Virus record (IMG/VR): IMGVR_UViG_3300013114_000447
Location: 62,001-126,000 of that record
Source of the DNA: a virus
Strand: one strand, 5' to 3'
DNA: 64,000 nucleotides
The first letter of the stretch is position 1, and each line of letters begins with the position of its first letter. This document shows, in pieces, positions 38,315 through 45,882 of the stretch. The translations under genes were made by a program, and so were the position numbers. The notes beneath the pieces are model-generated. The model saw nothing but the letters and a program-made list of their open reading frames with translations, was not told the DNA's origin and did no database searches.

Positions 38315-39322
38315 ATGGCTTTTTTAGACAATTCTGGCGACATAATCCTTGACGCAGTATTAACCGACACCGGCCGCCGCAGGCTATCCGAAGGGAACTT
38401 TCAAATTCGAAAGTTTGCGCTTGGAGACGACGAGATACAATACAACCTTTTTGACAAAAACAACCCGTCAGGCTCAGCATACTACGATTTAGAGATCTTA
38501 CAGACACCCGTAGAAGTCGCCCACACTAAAGCTTCTGAAATTCAATATGGACTTCTCACTTTAACTAACAACAATTTGTTATACATGCCCTCTTTGGCCT
38601 TAAACGAGCTAACAACCCAGTCCGTATTAAAATACCAAAAAGTCCTATATGTTGCAGTAAATGTTGAAACAAGAAACAAAATAGTAAACTCCTCTAATGT
38701 CGATGAAAAATATGTATTAATGTCCAACATCCGGAATCCTACTCGCGCTGTAGTGGTTGAATCCGGAATCAACACAACAGACCTTAAAGGCACCCCTGCT
38801 AACCGCACGGCCTACTTGCAGAGTACGAACCTCATAGACTCAAGTTTTACGGTATCGGTAGATTCTCGATTTATTAATGGAGTGTGGGGGACCGGGCCAG
38901 CTTCCACTTTTTCTAATAATACCGATGGCGCCCCTAATGTGGCGTTTGGACCTCTTGTGAACGCGCGCGGCCCAGGCACCTCTAGAGGACTCGTCAACTT
39001 TCAAACTTATGCCGCTAATACAGTAGATGATTTGGTGTCTTACTATGCTTCTCAAGGAGCGAACTTGGACACCCTTATTTCGGCTATCTCGGGTCCACGA
39101 GGAACCGCAGCCAAATTAAACTTTAATGTACCTGATGATTTGCGAGAATTAGCAGGGGGAACTAGAGCTACCGAGTGGACTAAATACGGACAAGTGGCGC
39201 AAAATGTATTTAGTACTGGTCAGCTATATGATATTATTGACACTTTCACCCTAATAGCCGGCTCAAATACAAATGCTTCAATCCAAGTACCCTTAAGACT
39301 TATCCGGTACGTAAGTGGCTAA
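38315..39322 (+). CDS. Tail structural protein with LTxxG module (copy 3)
   Basis: 335 aa, paralogue of the preceding gene. The N-terminus FLDNSGDIILDAVLTDTGRR, then LSEGNFQIRKFALGDDEIQY, differs from copy 2 by mostly conservative changes. VVESGINTTDLKG, VDSRFINGV and SAISGPRGTAAKLNF are also shared. It is preceded by a good AGAGGA site and a candidate promoter element. Tandem duplication followed by divergence is the simplest history. Confidence 0.7.
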   Translation: MAFLDNSGDIILDAVLTDTGRRRLSEGNFQIRKFALGDDEIQYNLFDKNNPSGSAYYDLEILQTPVEVAHTKASEIQYGLLTLTNNNLLYMPSLALNELTTQSVLKYQKVLYVAVNVETRNKIVNSSNVDEKYVLMSNIRNPTRAVVVESGINTTDLKGTPANRTAYLQSTNLIDSSFTVSVDSRFINGVWGTGPASTFSNNTDGAPNVAFGPLVNARGPGTSRGLVNFQTYAANTVDDLVSYYASQGANLDTLISAISGPRGTAAKLNFNVPDDLRELAGGTRATEWTKYGQVAQNVFSTGQLYDIIDTFTLIAGSNTNASIQVPLRLIRYVSG

Positions 39323-39338
39323 ATCACGGAGATATTAA

Positions 39339-40421
39339 ATGCCCCAAAATTATCAATTATTAAACCCCAACACAGATCGCACGACTACCAAGACGTTGTT
39401 GCATGAGGCGATCCCCGTCACAGGCGCTATTTTAAGTGCCACCTACGGAACTTATCCAAACGAGGGTAATATCAAGAACTATACTCATGGAATGTTTCAA
39501 TCGGTATATGATTATCCTTATTTAAGTTCTTCAGCAAATCACATCTTTGATATTACAATGGGATACGACGAAAGCTCTGTCTTATCGCAGTCTTCACACA
39601 CGGCGGTGATGATGCAAAAGAAGAAAATTAACATTTATAATCAGATGTCGCAGGTATTGTTGGGATATACCGGCTCAAATAACGAAGTTGAAATTTTTGA
39701 AAGTGATTTAGACTATGGTGACAATGATCGCCAGATGAGAGAATGCTTTTTCGTTAATTTCTCTCGGCTTCTTAGTAAAGATCAAATTAAACCGGGCACC
39801 TTCTCTATCACCCTTGGTTCTGGCTCATGGGCTGCTCCATATAGTGTCGGCGGCGGTGGGCGCCTCACCTTGACTGATAGATCGGCTTCCCTGACACAAG
39901 GAACCAAGAATACTCCCGGTGGAACTTATGGAGTTCTTTATTCGGGTAGTAATGCTGATTCGCGCTGCGGATTAGTGTTTTATGAAGCAGCAATTGTAGT
40001 CCTCTCGGCTTCGTGTTGGATGTCCGGCGCTACAGAGACCTCGCGCGCAGACTTTTACAATCTGGACTACACCGAGCGTTCTACTACAGGCTCCATGATC
40101 TCTTCATCGATTTCCGGAAACTGTGATGCCCTCCGACATAGAATTTATGACCTCTCTTATAACAACACAACCGAGATCAATTCTACCATTTATTTCTGTA
40201 GGGCTCCTCATAATAGTTTCAACTATAGTTCGAACCCGACCTACACGACAAGCGGCAAGATTAATGTGAAAAACGTCGCCTCTGATCCGCCGGTGTCTTA
40301 TATTACTACTGTTGGGCTTTATAATGCACAGAATGAACTCCTCGCTGTGGCCAAGTTATCGGAACCGCTCAAGAAGGATCCTTCAAACGAGATTACGCTG
40401 CGAGTAAGATTGGACTACTAA
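39339..40421 (+). CDS. Tail structural protein, paralogue of the next gene
   Basis: 360 aa. The centre (RLLSKDQIKPGTFSITLGSG, then YGVLYSGSNADSRCGLVFYE) and the C-terminus (SNPTYTTSGKI, TTVGLYNAQNELLAVAKLSE, LRVRLDY) align with the next gene. This C-terminal module is one I recall from marine phage structural proteins. No enzyme motif. It has an AGATATT spacer after CGGAG and the gap to the next gene is 1 nt. Confidence 0.65.
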   Translation: MPQNYQLLNPNTDRTTTKTLLHEAIPVTGAILSATYGTYPNEGNIKNYTHGMFQSVYDYPYLSSSANHIFDITMGYDESSVLSQSSHTAVMMQKKKINIYNQMSQVLLGYTGSNNEVEIFESDLDYGDNDRQMRECFFVNFSRLLSKDQIKPGTFSITLGSGSWAAPYSVGGGGRLTLTDRSASLTQGTKNTPGGTYGVLYSGSNADSRCGLVFYEAAIVVLSASCWMSGATETSRADFYNLDYTERSTTGSMISSSISGNCDALRHRIYDLSYNNTTEINSTIYFCRAPHNSFNYSSNPTYTTSGKINVKNVASDPPVSYITTVGLYNAQNELLAVAKLSEPLKKDPSNEITLRVRLDY

Positions 40422-40422
40422 A

Positions 40423-41850
40423 ATGTCCTTCAAGAAGTTTGGACAAAATGATATCCTTATAAATACAATGATGGCAGAGCCTCATTGTGAATTCTTCATT
40501 TATGATGGGGATATCTTTTATAACAATACACCGAGCAAAGCCGGCACTTCTACTGCAGGCGGCGGCGGTTCTGCTGTGTCTGAAGTTCGTATGGTATCCC
40601 CCGGCAGTATTAGCTTGTATGAGTACAATATTGATCGACCAGATACAAGCGGGGATGATAAGATTATCGGTGAGGCCGGCCCTCACTCTAGAGGAGGCGG
40701 CTCTTATACCCAGGCTGTCGCCGATCTTGGACCAGAACCCCAGACATTTGTTCAATATACTGGACGCATCTATCCTTGGATTTCCAAAGACAGCGCCGGC
40801 GCAAGCTGGAAAACAGTTAATGCTACCGGTTATGCTACCGAATATATGTATGGTGATGTTCTAACCGGAACCTATCCTCTCTCCGCCTCAATAGTGCGCA
40901 AATATATAGTCGGCGGTTCTACAGGTCCCACTTTTGGCGCGGTGGGGGAGACGTCTGGCTCCGGCGCCGACGAGGTATCCATCGAGGGCAAGTTAACAGC
41001 ATTAGGAGATGGTCCTTCTGGTTCTCTCGATAGGCACTTCTATAGTTTAAAAGGTCGTTTAAATTTTTATGGCATTCGAAGTGCGCACTATAAAGTTTCT
41101 GCTTCTCTAGGATCGGACTCGTGGAACAAAAATGAACAGACCTTAAATTTAATCGCCATTCCATCAATAGCCTTTGGCTCTCAAATCAAGCCCGGAACGG
41201 TCTCTTTAAAATGGTATTATGACGGCGGCCTGATTGGAGAACTTCAAGACCGTCGACAAAACGGAGAATTAATTCAAGTTTCCGCTTCCACAGGGTATAC
41301 AGCTAATAATAATAAAGTTGCAGGAGTTATTATGTACGATGAGGGATACATTGTCTTAACTGGCTCGTGGGCTTTAAATGCGGCTGCTATCCCATTACAG
41401 ACGGCCGTGAATTCCTCTCCCACATGGCTTTATTTTGGTGTCGGTGCGAATGATGGACTTAATCAAAGTAACACTGGGACTAATTTTGCAAAAGCTTCTT
41501 TTAGCTTATCTTTCAAGGGGCAGACGAAAACACAAGTAATGACACTGTTTACGCATGCTAAGCGTGGAGAAGCCAATTTCTCTAATAACCCCACATATTT
41601 AAAGTATGGACAAGACAAACTACAATATACCTCTTCACAAGTTTATGAAGAAAATCCTGATCAATTCCTTGCCAACACCGTCAGTTCGAGTTATAATGAT
41701 TATGAGGCTCCGTTTAAACGGAGTGTGTATATTTCCAAAGTGGCAGTCTATGATGAGAATAAGAATATGATCGGCGTTGCAACGTTAGCAAATCCAGTTC
41801 TCAAAGAAGAAGATCGAGACTACTCCTTTAAATTAAAATTGGATATTTAA
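40423..41850 (+). CDS. Tail structural protein, longer paralogue
   Basis: 475 aa. Shares IKPGTVSLKWYYDGG, VAGVIMYDEGYIVLTGSW, FSNNPTYLKYG and the C-terminal SKVAVYDENKNMIGVATLAN with the previous protein, with a longer N-terminal part (Gly/Ser-rich GTSTAGGGGSAVSEVRM near residue 45). Ends one base into the RuvC-like gene start. The last of the tail block before the DNA-metabolism genes. Confidence 0.65.
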   Translation: MSFKKFGQNDILINTMMAEPHCEFFIYDGDIFYNNTPSKAGTSTAGGGGSAVSEVRMVSPGSISLYEYNIDRPDTSGDDKIIGEAGPHSRGGGSYTQAVADLGPEPQTFVQYTGRIYPWISKDSAGASWKTVNATGYATEYMYGDVLTGTYPLSASIVRKYIVGGSTGPTFGAVGETSGSGADEVSIEGKLTALGDGPSGSLDRHFYSLKGRLNFYGIRSAHYKVSASLGSDSWNKNEQTLNLIAIPSIAFGSQIKPGTVSLKWYYDGGLIGELQDRRQNGELIQVSASTGYTANNNKVAGVIMYDEGYIVLTGSWALNAAAIPLQTAVNSSPTWLYFGVGANDGLNQSNTGTNFAKASFSLSFKGQTKTQVMTLFTHAKRGEANFSNNPTYLKYGQDKLQYTSSQVYEENPDQFLANTVSSSYNDYEAPFKRSVYISKVAVYDENKNMIGVATLANPVLKEEDRDYSFKLKLDI

Positions 41851-42425
41851 TGATACTTGGTGTGGATATTTCCACCAGCATCACAGGTTTTGCGATTGTT
41901 ACCGATAACGTGCTGGTATATTATGACTCTATTGATTTGCGAAAATACAAAGGCTTTTTCGCTAAGACAATCGCTATAAAAGAAAAGATACTGGACATTT
42001 TCGAAATGTACCAGCTTAATAACGATGACAAGATGACTGGAGATTCTGAGTTTCCTATTCAGCACATCTATATTGAGCAATCTCTCCATATGTTTATGGG
42101 AGGCCGCTCATCAGCTAAAACACTTTCAACACTCACGCGCTTTAATGGCGTCGTAGCGTGGCTTCTCTTCGAACTATTTGAAATCGAACCACAATTTATC
42201 GGCGCTTCGTCTGCTCGCAAGCAAGTCGGCATTAGAGTTCCGAGAGGTGAGAAAGCAAAACAAGTTGTTTTGAAATATTTACTTGACAACGAACCCACTT
42301 TTAAGATACAATATACAAGTAAGGGCAATCCCAAACCTGAATCTTATGATCGGGCGGATGCAATTATAATCGCGAGAGCGGGAGATATAATTGAGCGAGA
42401 AAAAGAAACACAAGATTCTGTGTGA
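41850..42425 (+). CDS. RuvC-like Holliday junction resolvase
   Basis: 191 aa, RNase H-like fold. The acidic tetrad can be placed at D6 (LGVDIST), E76 (IYIEQS) and D167/D170 (SYDRADA), the same order as E. coli RuvC. A basic helix (SARKQVGIRVPRGEKAKQVV) precedes the last pair. It would cut branched DNA before or during packaging, the task of endonuclease VII (gp49) in T4. It overlaps the primase gene by 35 nt, so the two are probably cotranslated. Confidence 0.85.
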   Translation: MILGVDISTSITGFAIVTDNVLVYYDSIDLRKYKGFFAKTIAIKEKILDIFEMYQLNNDDKMTGDSEFPIQHIYIEQSLHMFMGGRSSAKTLSTLTRFNGVVAWLLFELFEIEPQFIGASSARKQVGIRVPRGEKAKQVVLKYLLDNEPTFKIQYTSKGNPKPESYDRADAIIIARAGDIIEREKETQDSV

Positions 42426-43326
42426 TGTATTAGGATATTCACATACAAATGGTTCCGAAACACTTTTCAAATGCCCTGCGTGCGATCACCACAAGCTTAA
42501 ACTCTCTGTTAACATCCGCAAGAATGTTTTTAAGTGTTGGGTATGTGATTATCGTGGTCGTAATATTCGCCGGCTGGTTCGTCGTTTTGGAACGTTTGTT
42601 CAACTACAGCGATGGGAAGAACTCACGGGTCGCCACGATCTCGATAGATTTGCTGAGCTATTTGATGATAGCGTTCGTGTGGACCCTCAGCCCACTTTGG
42701 ATCTTCCAGAAGAATTTGTAAGTCTCGCCAGCAATGTGCCGGCAACTGGTGTATACGCTTATAAATACTTGTACTCACGCGGTATAACAAAGGCCGAGAT
42801 TCTTAAGTGGAAGATAGGTTATTGTTTCAGCGGCGAGTATCGCAACCGCATTATCATCCCGTCCTTTAACGATGACGGCAATGTCAGTTATTTCATCGCG
42901 AGATCCTATAACGGAGATTCATACAAGTATAAGAATCCCAGAGCATCTAAAGACATTGTGTTCAATGAGCTATATATTGATTGGAACGATGACTTGACAA
43001 TCGTGGAAGGGGTGTTTGATGCCATTACTGCCGGAAACAGCGTACCTATTTTGGGGTCCACTCTGCGATCTGACTCCGATCTCATCCGCAAAATCGTGTA
43101 CAACGATACACCAGTCTTCGTTGCACTCGACCCCGATGCGCGAGAAAAAGAGAACAGGATTATTGAGACGCTTCTTAAATACGATGTCGAACTTTACAAG
43201 ATTGACGTGAGTGGTTACGAGGACGTGGGCTCCATGCCGAAAGAGGTTTTCCGAGAGCGAAAACAAAAAGCAGAATTCATAGATAGAGACGACTATTTAC
43301 TCATGAATTTACTCTCGGCAGTATAA
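42391..43326 (+). CDS. DNA primase, DnaG-type (zinc finger plus TOPRIM)
   Basis: 311 aa from a TTG start at 42391 with GGGAGA upstream. The N-terminal zinc finger uses C28/C31 and C49/C52 (CPAC and CWVC). The TOPRIM domain shows E206 in TIVEGVFDA and D247/D249 in ALDPDA. It lacks a helicase-binding domain of DnaG size and is close in length to T4 gp61. It makes RNA primers for lagging-strand synthesis. Its last 17 codons have a diverged duplicate at 44705-44755. Confidence 0.88.
   Translation: MSEKKKHKILCDVLGYSHTNGSETLFKCPACDHHKLKLSVNIRKNVFKCWVCDYRGRNIRRLVRRFGTFVQLQRWEELTGRHDLDRFAELFDDSVRVDPQPTLDLPEEFVSLASNVPATGVYAYKYLYSRGITKAEILKWKIGYCFSGEYRNRIIIPSFNDDGNVSYFIARSYNGDSYKYKNPRASKDIVFNELYIDWNDDLTIVEGVFDAITAGNSVPILGSTLRSDSDLIRKIVYNDTPVFVALDPDAREKENRIIETLLKYDVELYKIDVSGYEDVGSMPKEVFRERKQKAEFIDRDDYLLMNLLSAV
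43276..43326 (+). repeat. Direct repeat, copy 1 (primase 3' end)
   Basis: This 51-bp stretch encodes FIDRDDYLLMNLLSAV plus the stop. It recurs at 44705-44755 with 7 differences by my count, all synonymous or Asp/Glu. The two copies bracket the four-gene cassette. Confidence 0.85.
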
Positions 43327-43331
43327 ACCGC

Positions 43332-43360
43332 TTGACATTTACAGATAGATCGCTTATAAT
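43332..43360 (+). promoter_or_regulatory. Consensus sigma70 promoter of the inserted cassette
   Basis: TTGACA at 43332-43337, a 17-nt spacer and TATAAT at 43355-43360: a perfect match to the bacterial sigma70 consensus. The next ATG is at 43367, only 6 nt after the -10 box, so transcription would start about at the start codon. This is the only perfect consensus promoter I noticed in the window. Confidence 0.75.
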
Positions 43361-43366
43361 AAGAAT

Positions 43367-43636
43367 ATGAAAGTAACAGCACTAAGGTGTAACAATTGCA
43401 ACACCCTAATTTATTCTCGTACTCGTCACGATATGAGAGGCTGCCGGTGTTGGAAGAACGATTACGATAACATCGGAATTGCAATTGACGGCGGGTTCGA
43501 CTATTGCAAGGTTCACGCCAGTCCAAAATCAGACTATGATTTTATTGCCGAGTATGATCTTGGAGAGGTTGACAGGAAAACGCTTTATCAAGATTGGAAC
43601 ACTCGAACCGATAATTATGGGATGATTACAGAATGA
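43367..43636 (+). CDS. Small Cys-containing phage protein (DUF-type)
   Basis: 89 aa. MKVTALRCNNCNTLIYSRTR followed by CRCW and DGGFDYCKV matches a small phage family of unknown function that I recall. The CxxC and CxC pairs suggest a zinc ribbon. The start lies 6 nt after a perfect -10 box, leaving no room for a ribosome site, so the mRNA may be leaderless; the next in-frame ATG (43430) would remove the conserved first CxxC. First gene of the inserted cassette. Confidence 0.7.
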   Translation: MKVTALRCNNCNTLIYSRTRHDMRGCRCWKNDYDNIGIAIDGGFDYCKVHASPKSDYDFIAEYDLGEVDRKTLYQDWNTRTDNYGMITE

Positions 43637-44211
43637 ACGAAGAAAACGACTTTAGACTTGTGAGAGCTTTCCCGCTCCTTTATGCAGATAGGGGCGGCTC
43701 TAAGCAATCAACGCTCATGTGTTGGGGCTTCTCGTGCGGCGATGGCTGGTTTGATCTTATCTGGGATCTCTCAGAGAAGCTTGAGCCGATCATCAAGAAG
43801 TTTGTTGATGAAAATCCAAACCTTGAATGTTCGAATTGCGGCTGCAAGAAAGACAGACACTATGCTTGCAAGACCCGCAATCCCGGCAGGTGCCTATCGG
43901 TTCACGTCGATCCGGATTCAGATGAGGAGCCCCCTGGCAACTATTATGCTTGCTTCTGTGATAGTTATGTGTCAAGTCATCCAAGGGCTGTTCAGGTGAA
44001 AGAGAAGTTCGGATCGCTTAGGTTCTATATGACATCAGAAAACGACGAGATCCGCAGCCTAATCGGCGAAGCCGAAGCAAAATCGTGTGAAACCTGCGAG
44101 GAATGCGGAGATCCCGGCAAAGAAAGAGACACAAGTTGGATCCGAACGCTCTGCGACGGATGCTATGAGAATTGGGAGCAGATCCGAGCAGCGAGATGGA
44201 GCAAAGAATGA
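43633..44211 (+). CDS. Cys-rich zinc-binding-like protein, phage conserved hypothetical
   Basis: 192 aa. CGDGWFDLIWDLSEKLEPII, VQVKEKFGSLRFYMT and a terminal CEECGDPGKERDTSW with LCDGCY are features of a conserved phage family that I recall without a known function. Two or three CxxC pairs point to zinc ribbons. It overlaps the previous gene by ATGA. Second gene of the cassette. Confidence 0.7.
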   Translation: MNEENDFRLVRAFPLLYADRGGSKQSTLMCWGFSCGDGWFDLIWDLSEKLEPIIKKFVDENPNLECSNCGCKKDRHYACKTRNPGRCLSVHVDPDSDEEPPGNYYACFCDSYVSSHPRAVQVKEKFGSLRFYMTSENDEIRSLIGEAEAKSCETCEECGDPGKERDTSWIRTLCDGCYENWEQIRAARWSKE

Positions 44212-44453
44212 AACCAACACTTGAGTCTGGTGATATCATAATCCGTCGCGCAAGTAATGGTTGGATTGTATTTGTAGAATCAGAGCACGAGCCAGATCAC
44301 TTTATCACTCTCCTTTATGAAATCCCCGACACTGAATTCGGGGAACAAGAGTGCTTTATGAACCTTTTAGGAGCAGAGTTCCCAGAGCAATTTCAGTCAA
44401 AACATCGTGGCGGTATTCAAATGGAGTTGCGAACCAAGGGACGAGAGCATTAA
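44208..44453 (+). CDS. Small hypothetical protein of cassette
   Basis: 81 aa from ATG 44208, chosen for its ATGA overlap with the previous stop and the GGAG 6 nt upstream; in-frame ATGs upstream (44172, 44196) lie deep inside the previous gene. Beta-rich first half (SGDIIIRRASNGWIVFVE). No family known to me. Confidence 0.6.
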   Translation: MKPTLESGDIIIRRASNGWIVFVESEHEPDHFITLLYEIPDTEFGEQECFMNLLGAEFPEQFQSKHRGGIQMELRTKGREH

Positions 44454-44480
44454 GAAAAATATTGAAGTGATTGAAGAATA

Positions 44481-44702
44481 ATGAGCGAGAACACCAAAAA
44501 AGAAGATTGGCAGAGACTAGAAATCACAGATGTGATCGACAATCCTGACGGAACTTCAACATTAGTTTTTGAACTCGAAGACGAGTTCAGAGAGTGGTTC
44601 AAGAAATCATTCGGATTAAAAAGGTGGAGCGACAAAAGGTTCGAGAAGGTGTTTCTTGAAGCAATTAGAGGCTATATAGAGAGGGAGACCGGAAAAGATT
44701 AA
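44481..44702 (+). CDS. Small hypothetical protein of cassette
   Basis: 73 aa, acidic-basic mixed; DGTSTLVFELEDEFREWFKK and RFEKVFLEAIRGYIERE are typical of a small phage protein I recall without function. Last gene of the inserted block; it stops 2 nt before the duplicated primase tail. Confidence 0.6.
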   Translation: MSENTKKEDWQRLEITDVIDNPDGTSTLVFELEDEFREWFKKSFGLKRWSDKRFEKVFLEAIRGYIERETGKD

Positions 44703-44704
44703 TC

Positions 44705-44755
44705 TTTATCGATAGAGAAGACTATTTATTGATGAATTTACTCTCGGCAGTGTAG
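44705..44755 (+). pseudogene. Duplicated, diverged primase C-terminal fragment (direct repeat copy 2)
   Basis: Encodes FIDREDYLLMNLLSAV and a TAG stop, with no start codon or upstream primase sequence. Against the true primase end it differs at 7 of 51 bases, and only one residue changes (D to E). The synonymous pattern means it diverged under selection as part of a real primase gene, so it came from a related phage or an old duplication rather than a recent copy error. Confidence 0.8.
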
Positions 44756-44765
44756 GAGAGCCCCG

Positions 44766-45824
44766 ATGAAAGTAACCAAATCAAAACTAAAGCAGATTAT
44801 TAATGAAGAACTGGGACAAGAACTCCAAGAACTTTATATCCCTTTTATTGGCGGGAAACTTCCCGAGAAAGAATATGCAATCCGTAGGAAGCAGTTGGAC
44901 GCCATTGGCGATATGGCAAATGACCTAAGCGCGGAAGAGGAAGAACAATTCTTAAGGTACGCGAGCCGGTTGGTAGCACCCAAGGAGGAAGGGGAAGGCT
45001 TTGTCCTGCTGAGCGACAGGATAGAAGCTGGTCTTCTAGGACAATTGTTTCAACAACTGAGGCGCCTTCTGTATGACCGTCACCCTAAACATAAAGCACA
45101 GAGTCTTATGAACCGTTTTGATCAAAACGCAGATCGGTTGTCCAAAGAGTTGGGCGGACTAGCCCAAGAAATAGCCGATCAGAAAGCTGATGCTGCGGCA
45201 AGAGAAAAGGCCGCCCGGGAAGAAAGGTATGAGAGGGAACAACGAGAAGAAGAAGAAGAAAAAGCAAGAGCGCGAAATAGGAGAGACGCAGAAGAAGCCC
45301 GTTCGGCGCAGGAGTACCTGAGTATGTCCGATGCAGAACGTACTCGACTGCGCAAGCGGTCAGGATCGTCGTCCCACCGCGTTAACCCCGGCTTTGCAGG
45401 CTCAGGAAACATGGGCTATGGAGAATCACTCGATAGGAGAATCCCAATGAAAGTAACCAAAGCACAACTTCAAGAGATCATCCTTGAAGAGCTTACAATC
45501 GCTTTAGACGAGCTTGGCGCTGGCAAAGGCGCCGGCATGAGCCTGCGCGCTGCCCAACTCGGTGGAACCGGACACGGCAAGCGCGATGAAGACGAAGAAT
45601 ACGTCGATCCCGAAGTCGATCCTTATGAGAAAGCGCTGGAAGCTCCGTTGGCCGAAGAAGAGGATGACGAGTGGATTCAAGACGCAGAGAAAGATATTAA
45701 AAAGCGCGGCACCGAGGGTGTCTGCACTGGGGATAAATTTGGTGGTCCCACATGCAAGCCTGGAACGAAACGATACAACTTAGCAAAGACGTTCCGGAAG
45801 ATGGCGAAAGACCGCAAAAAATAA
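44766..45824 (+). CDS. Tagged coiled-coil protein; two tagged units in one frame
   Basis: 352 aa. Begins with MKVTKSKLKQIINEELG, the IIxEE tag. A strongly charged helix follows (about 135-195, rich in R, E and A, including EEEEEKARARNRR), then at residue 228 a second copy, MKVTKAQLQEIILEELT, preceded by its own AGGAGA. The C-terminal module (EGVCTGDKFGGPTCKPGTKR, then YNLAKTFRKMAKDRKK) resembles a module I recall from marine phage proteins. It could be a fusion of two tagged genes. Inferred to be a head-internal or assembly protein through its tag. Confidence 0.65.
   Translation: MKVTKSKLKQIINEELGQELQELYIPFIGGKLPEKEYAIRRKQLDAIGDMANDLSAEEEEQFLRYASRLVAPKEEGEGFVLLSDRIEAGLLGQLFQQLRRLLYDRHPKHKAQSLMNRFDQNADRLSKELGGLAQEIADQKADAAAREKAAREERYEREQREEEEEKARARNRRDAEEARSAQEYLSMSDAERTRLRKRSGSSSHRVNPGFAGSGNMGYGESLDRRIPMKVTKAQLQEIILEELTIALDELGAGKGAGMSLRAAQLGGTGHGKRDEDEEYVDPEVDPYEKALEAPLAEEEDDEWIQDAEKDIKKRGTEGVCTGDKFGGPTCKPGTKRYNLAKTFRKMAKDRKK
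45447..45824 (+). CDS. Possible internal-start product with second tag
   Basis: In frame with the 44766 gene. The ATG at 45447 lies 6 nt after GATAGGAGA and starts exactly at a complete second IIxEE tag, so a 125-aa product could be made alone. This is the same start context and tag as in stand-alone tagged genes at 51207 and 51553. Confidence 0.45.
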   Translation: MKVTKAQLQEIILEELTIALDELGAGKGAGMSLRAAQLGGTGHGKRDEDEEYVDPEVDPYEKALEAPLAEEEDDEWIQDAEKDIKKRGTEGVCTGDKFGGPTCKPGTKRYNLAKTFRKMAKDRKK

Positions 45825-45828
45825 AAGC

Positions 45829-45857
45829 TTGACTCTTGCTTGACAATGAGTTATACT
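45829..45857 (+). promoter_or_regulatory. Sigma70-like promoter of the recombination gene
   Basis: TTGACT at 45829-45834, a 17-nt spacer and TATACT at 45852-45857, in the only sizeable gap of the region. A second TTGACA overlaps (45840-45845) without a good -10 partner. The start site would be near 45864, followed by GGAGGG and the GTG start at 45883. Confidence 0.6.
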
Positions 45858-45882
45858 ATAAGAGTATCTATGCGGAGGGTAC

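Noticed and set aside
44208-44453. Upstream start codons at 44172 and 44196 for the third cassette gene
   Set aside because: Both are inside the previous gene; ATG 44208 has a good GGAG and the usual ATGA overlap.
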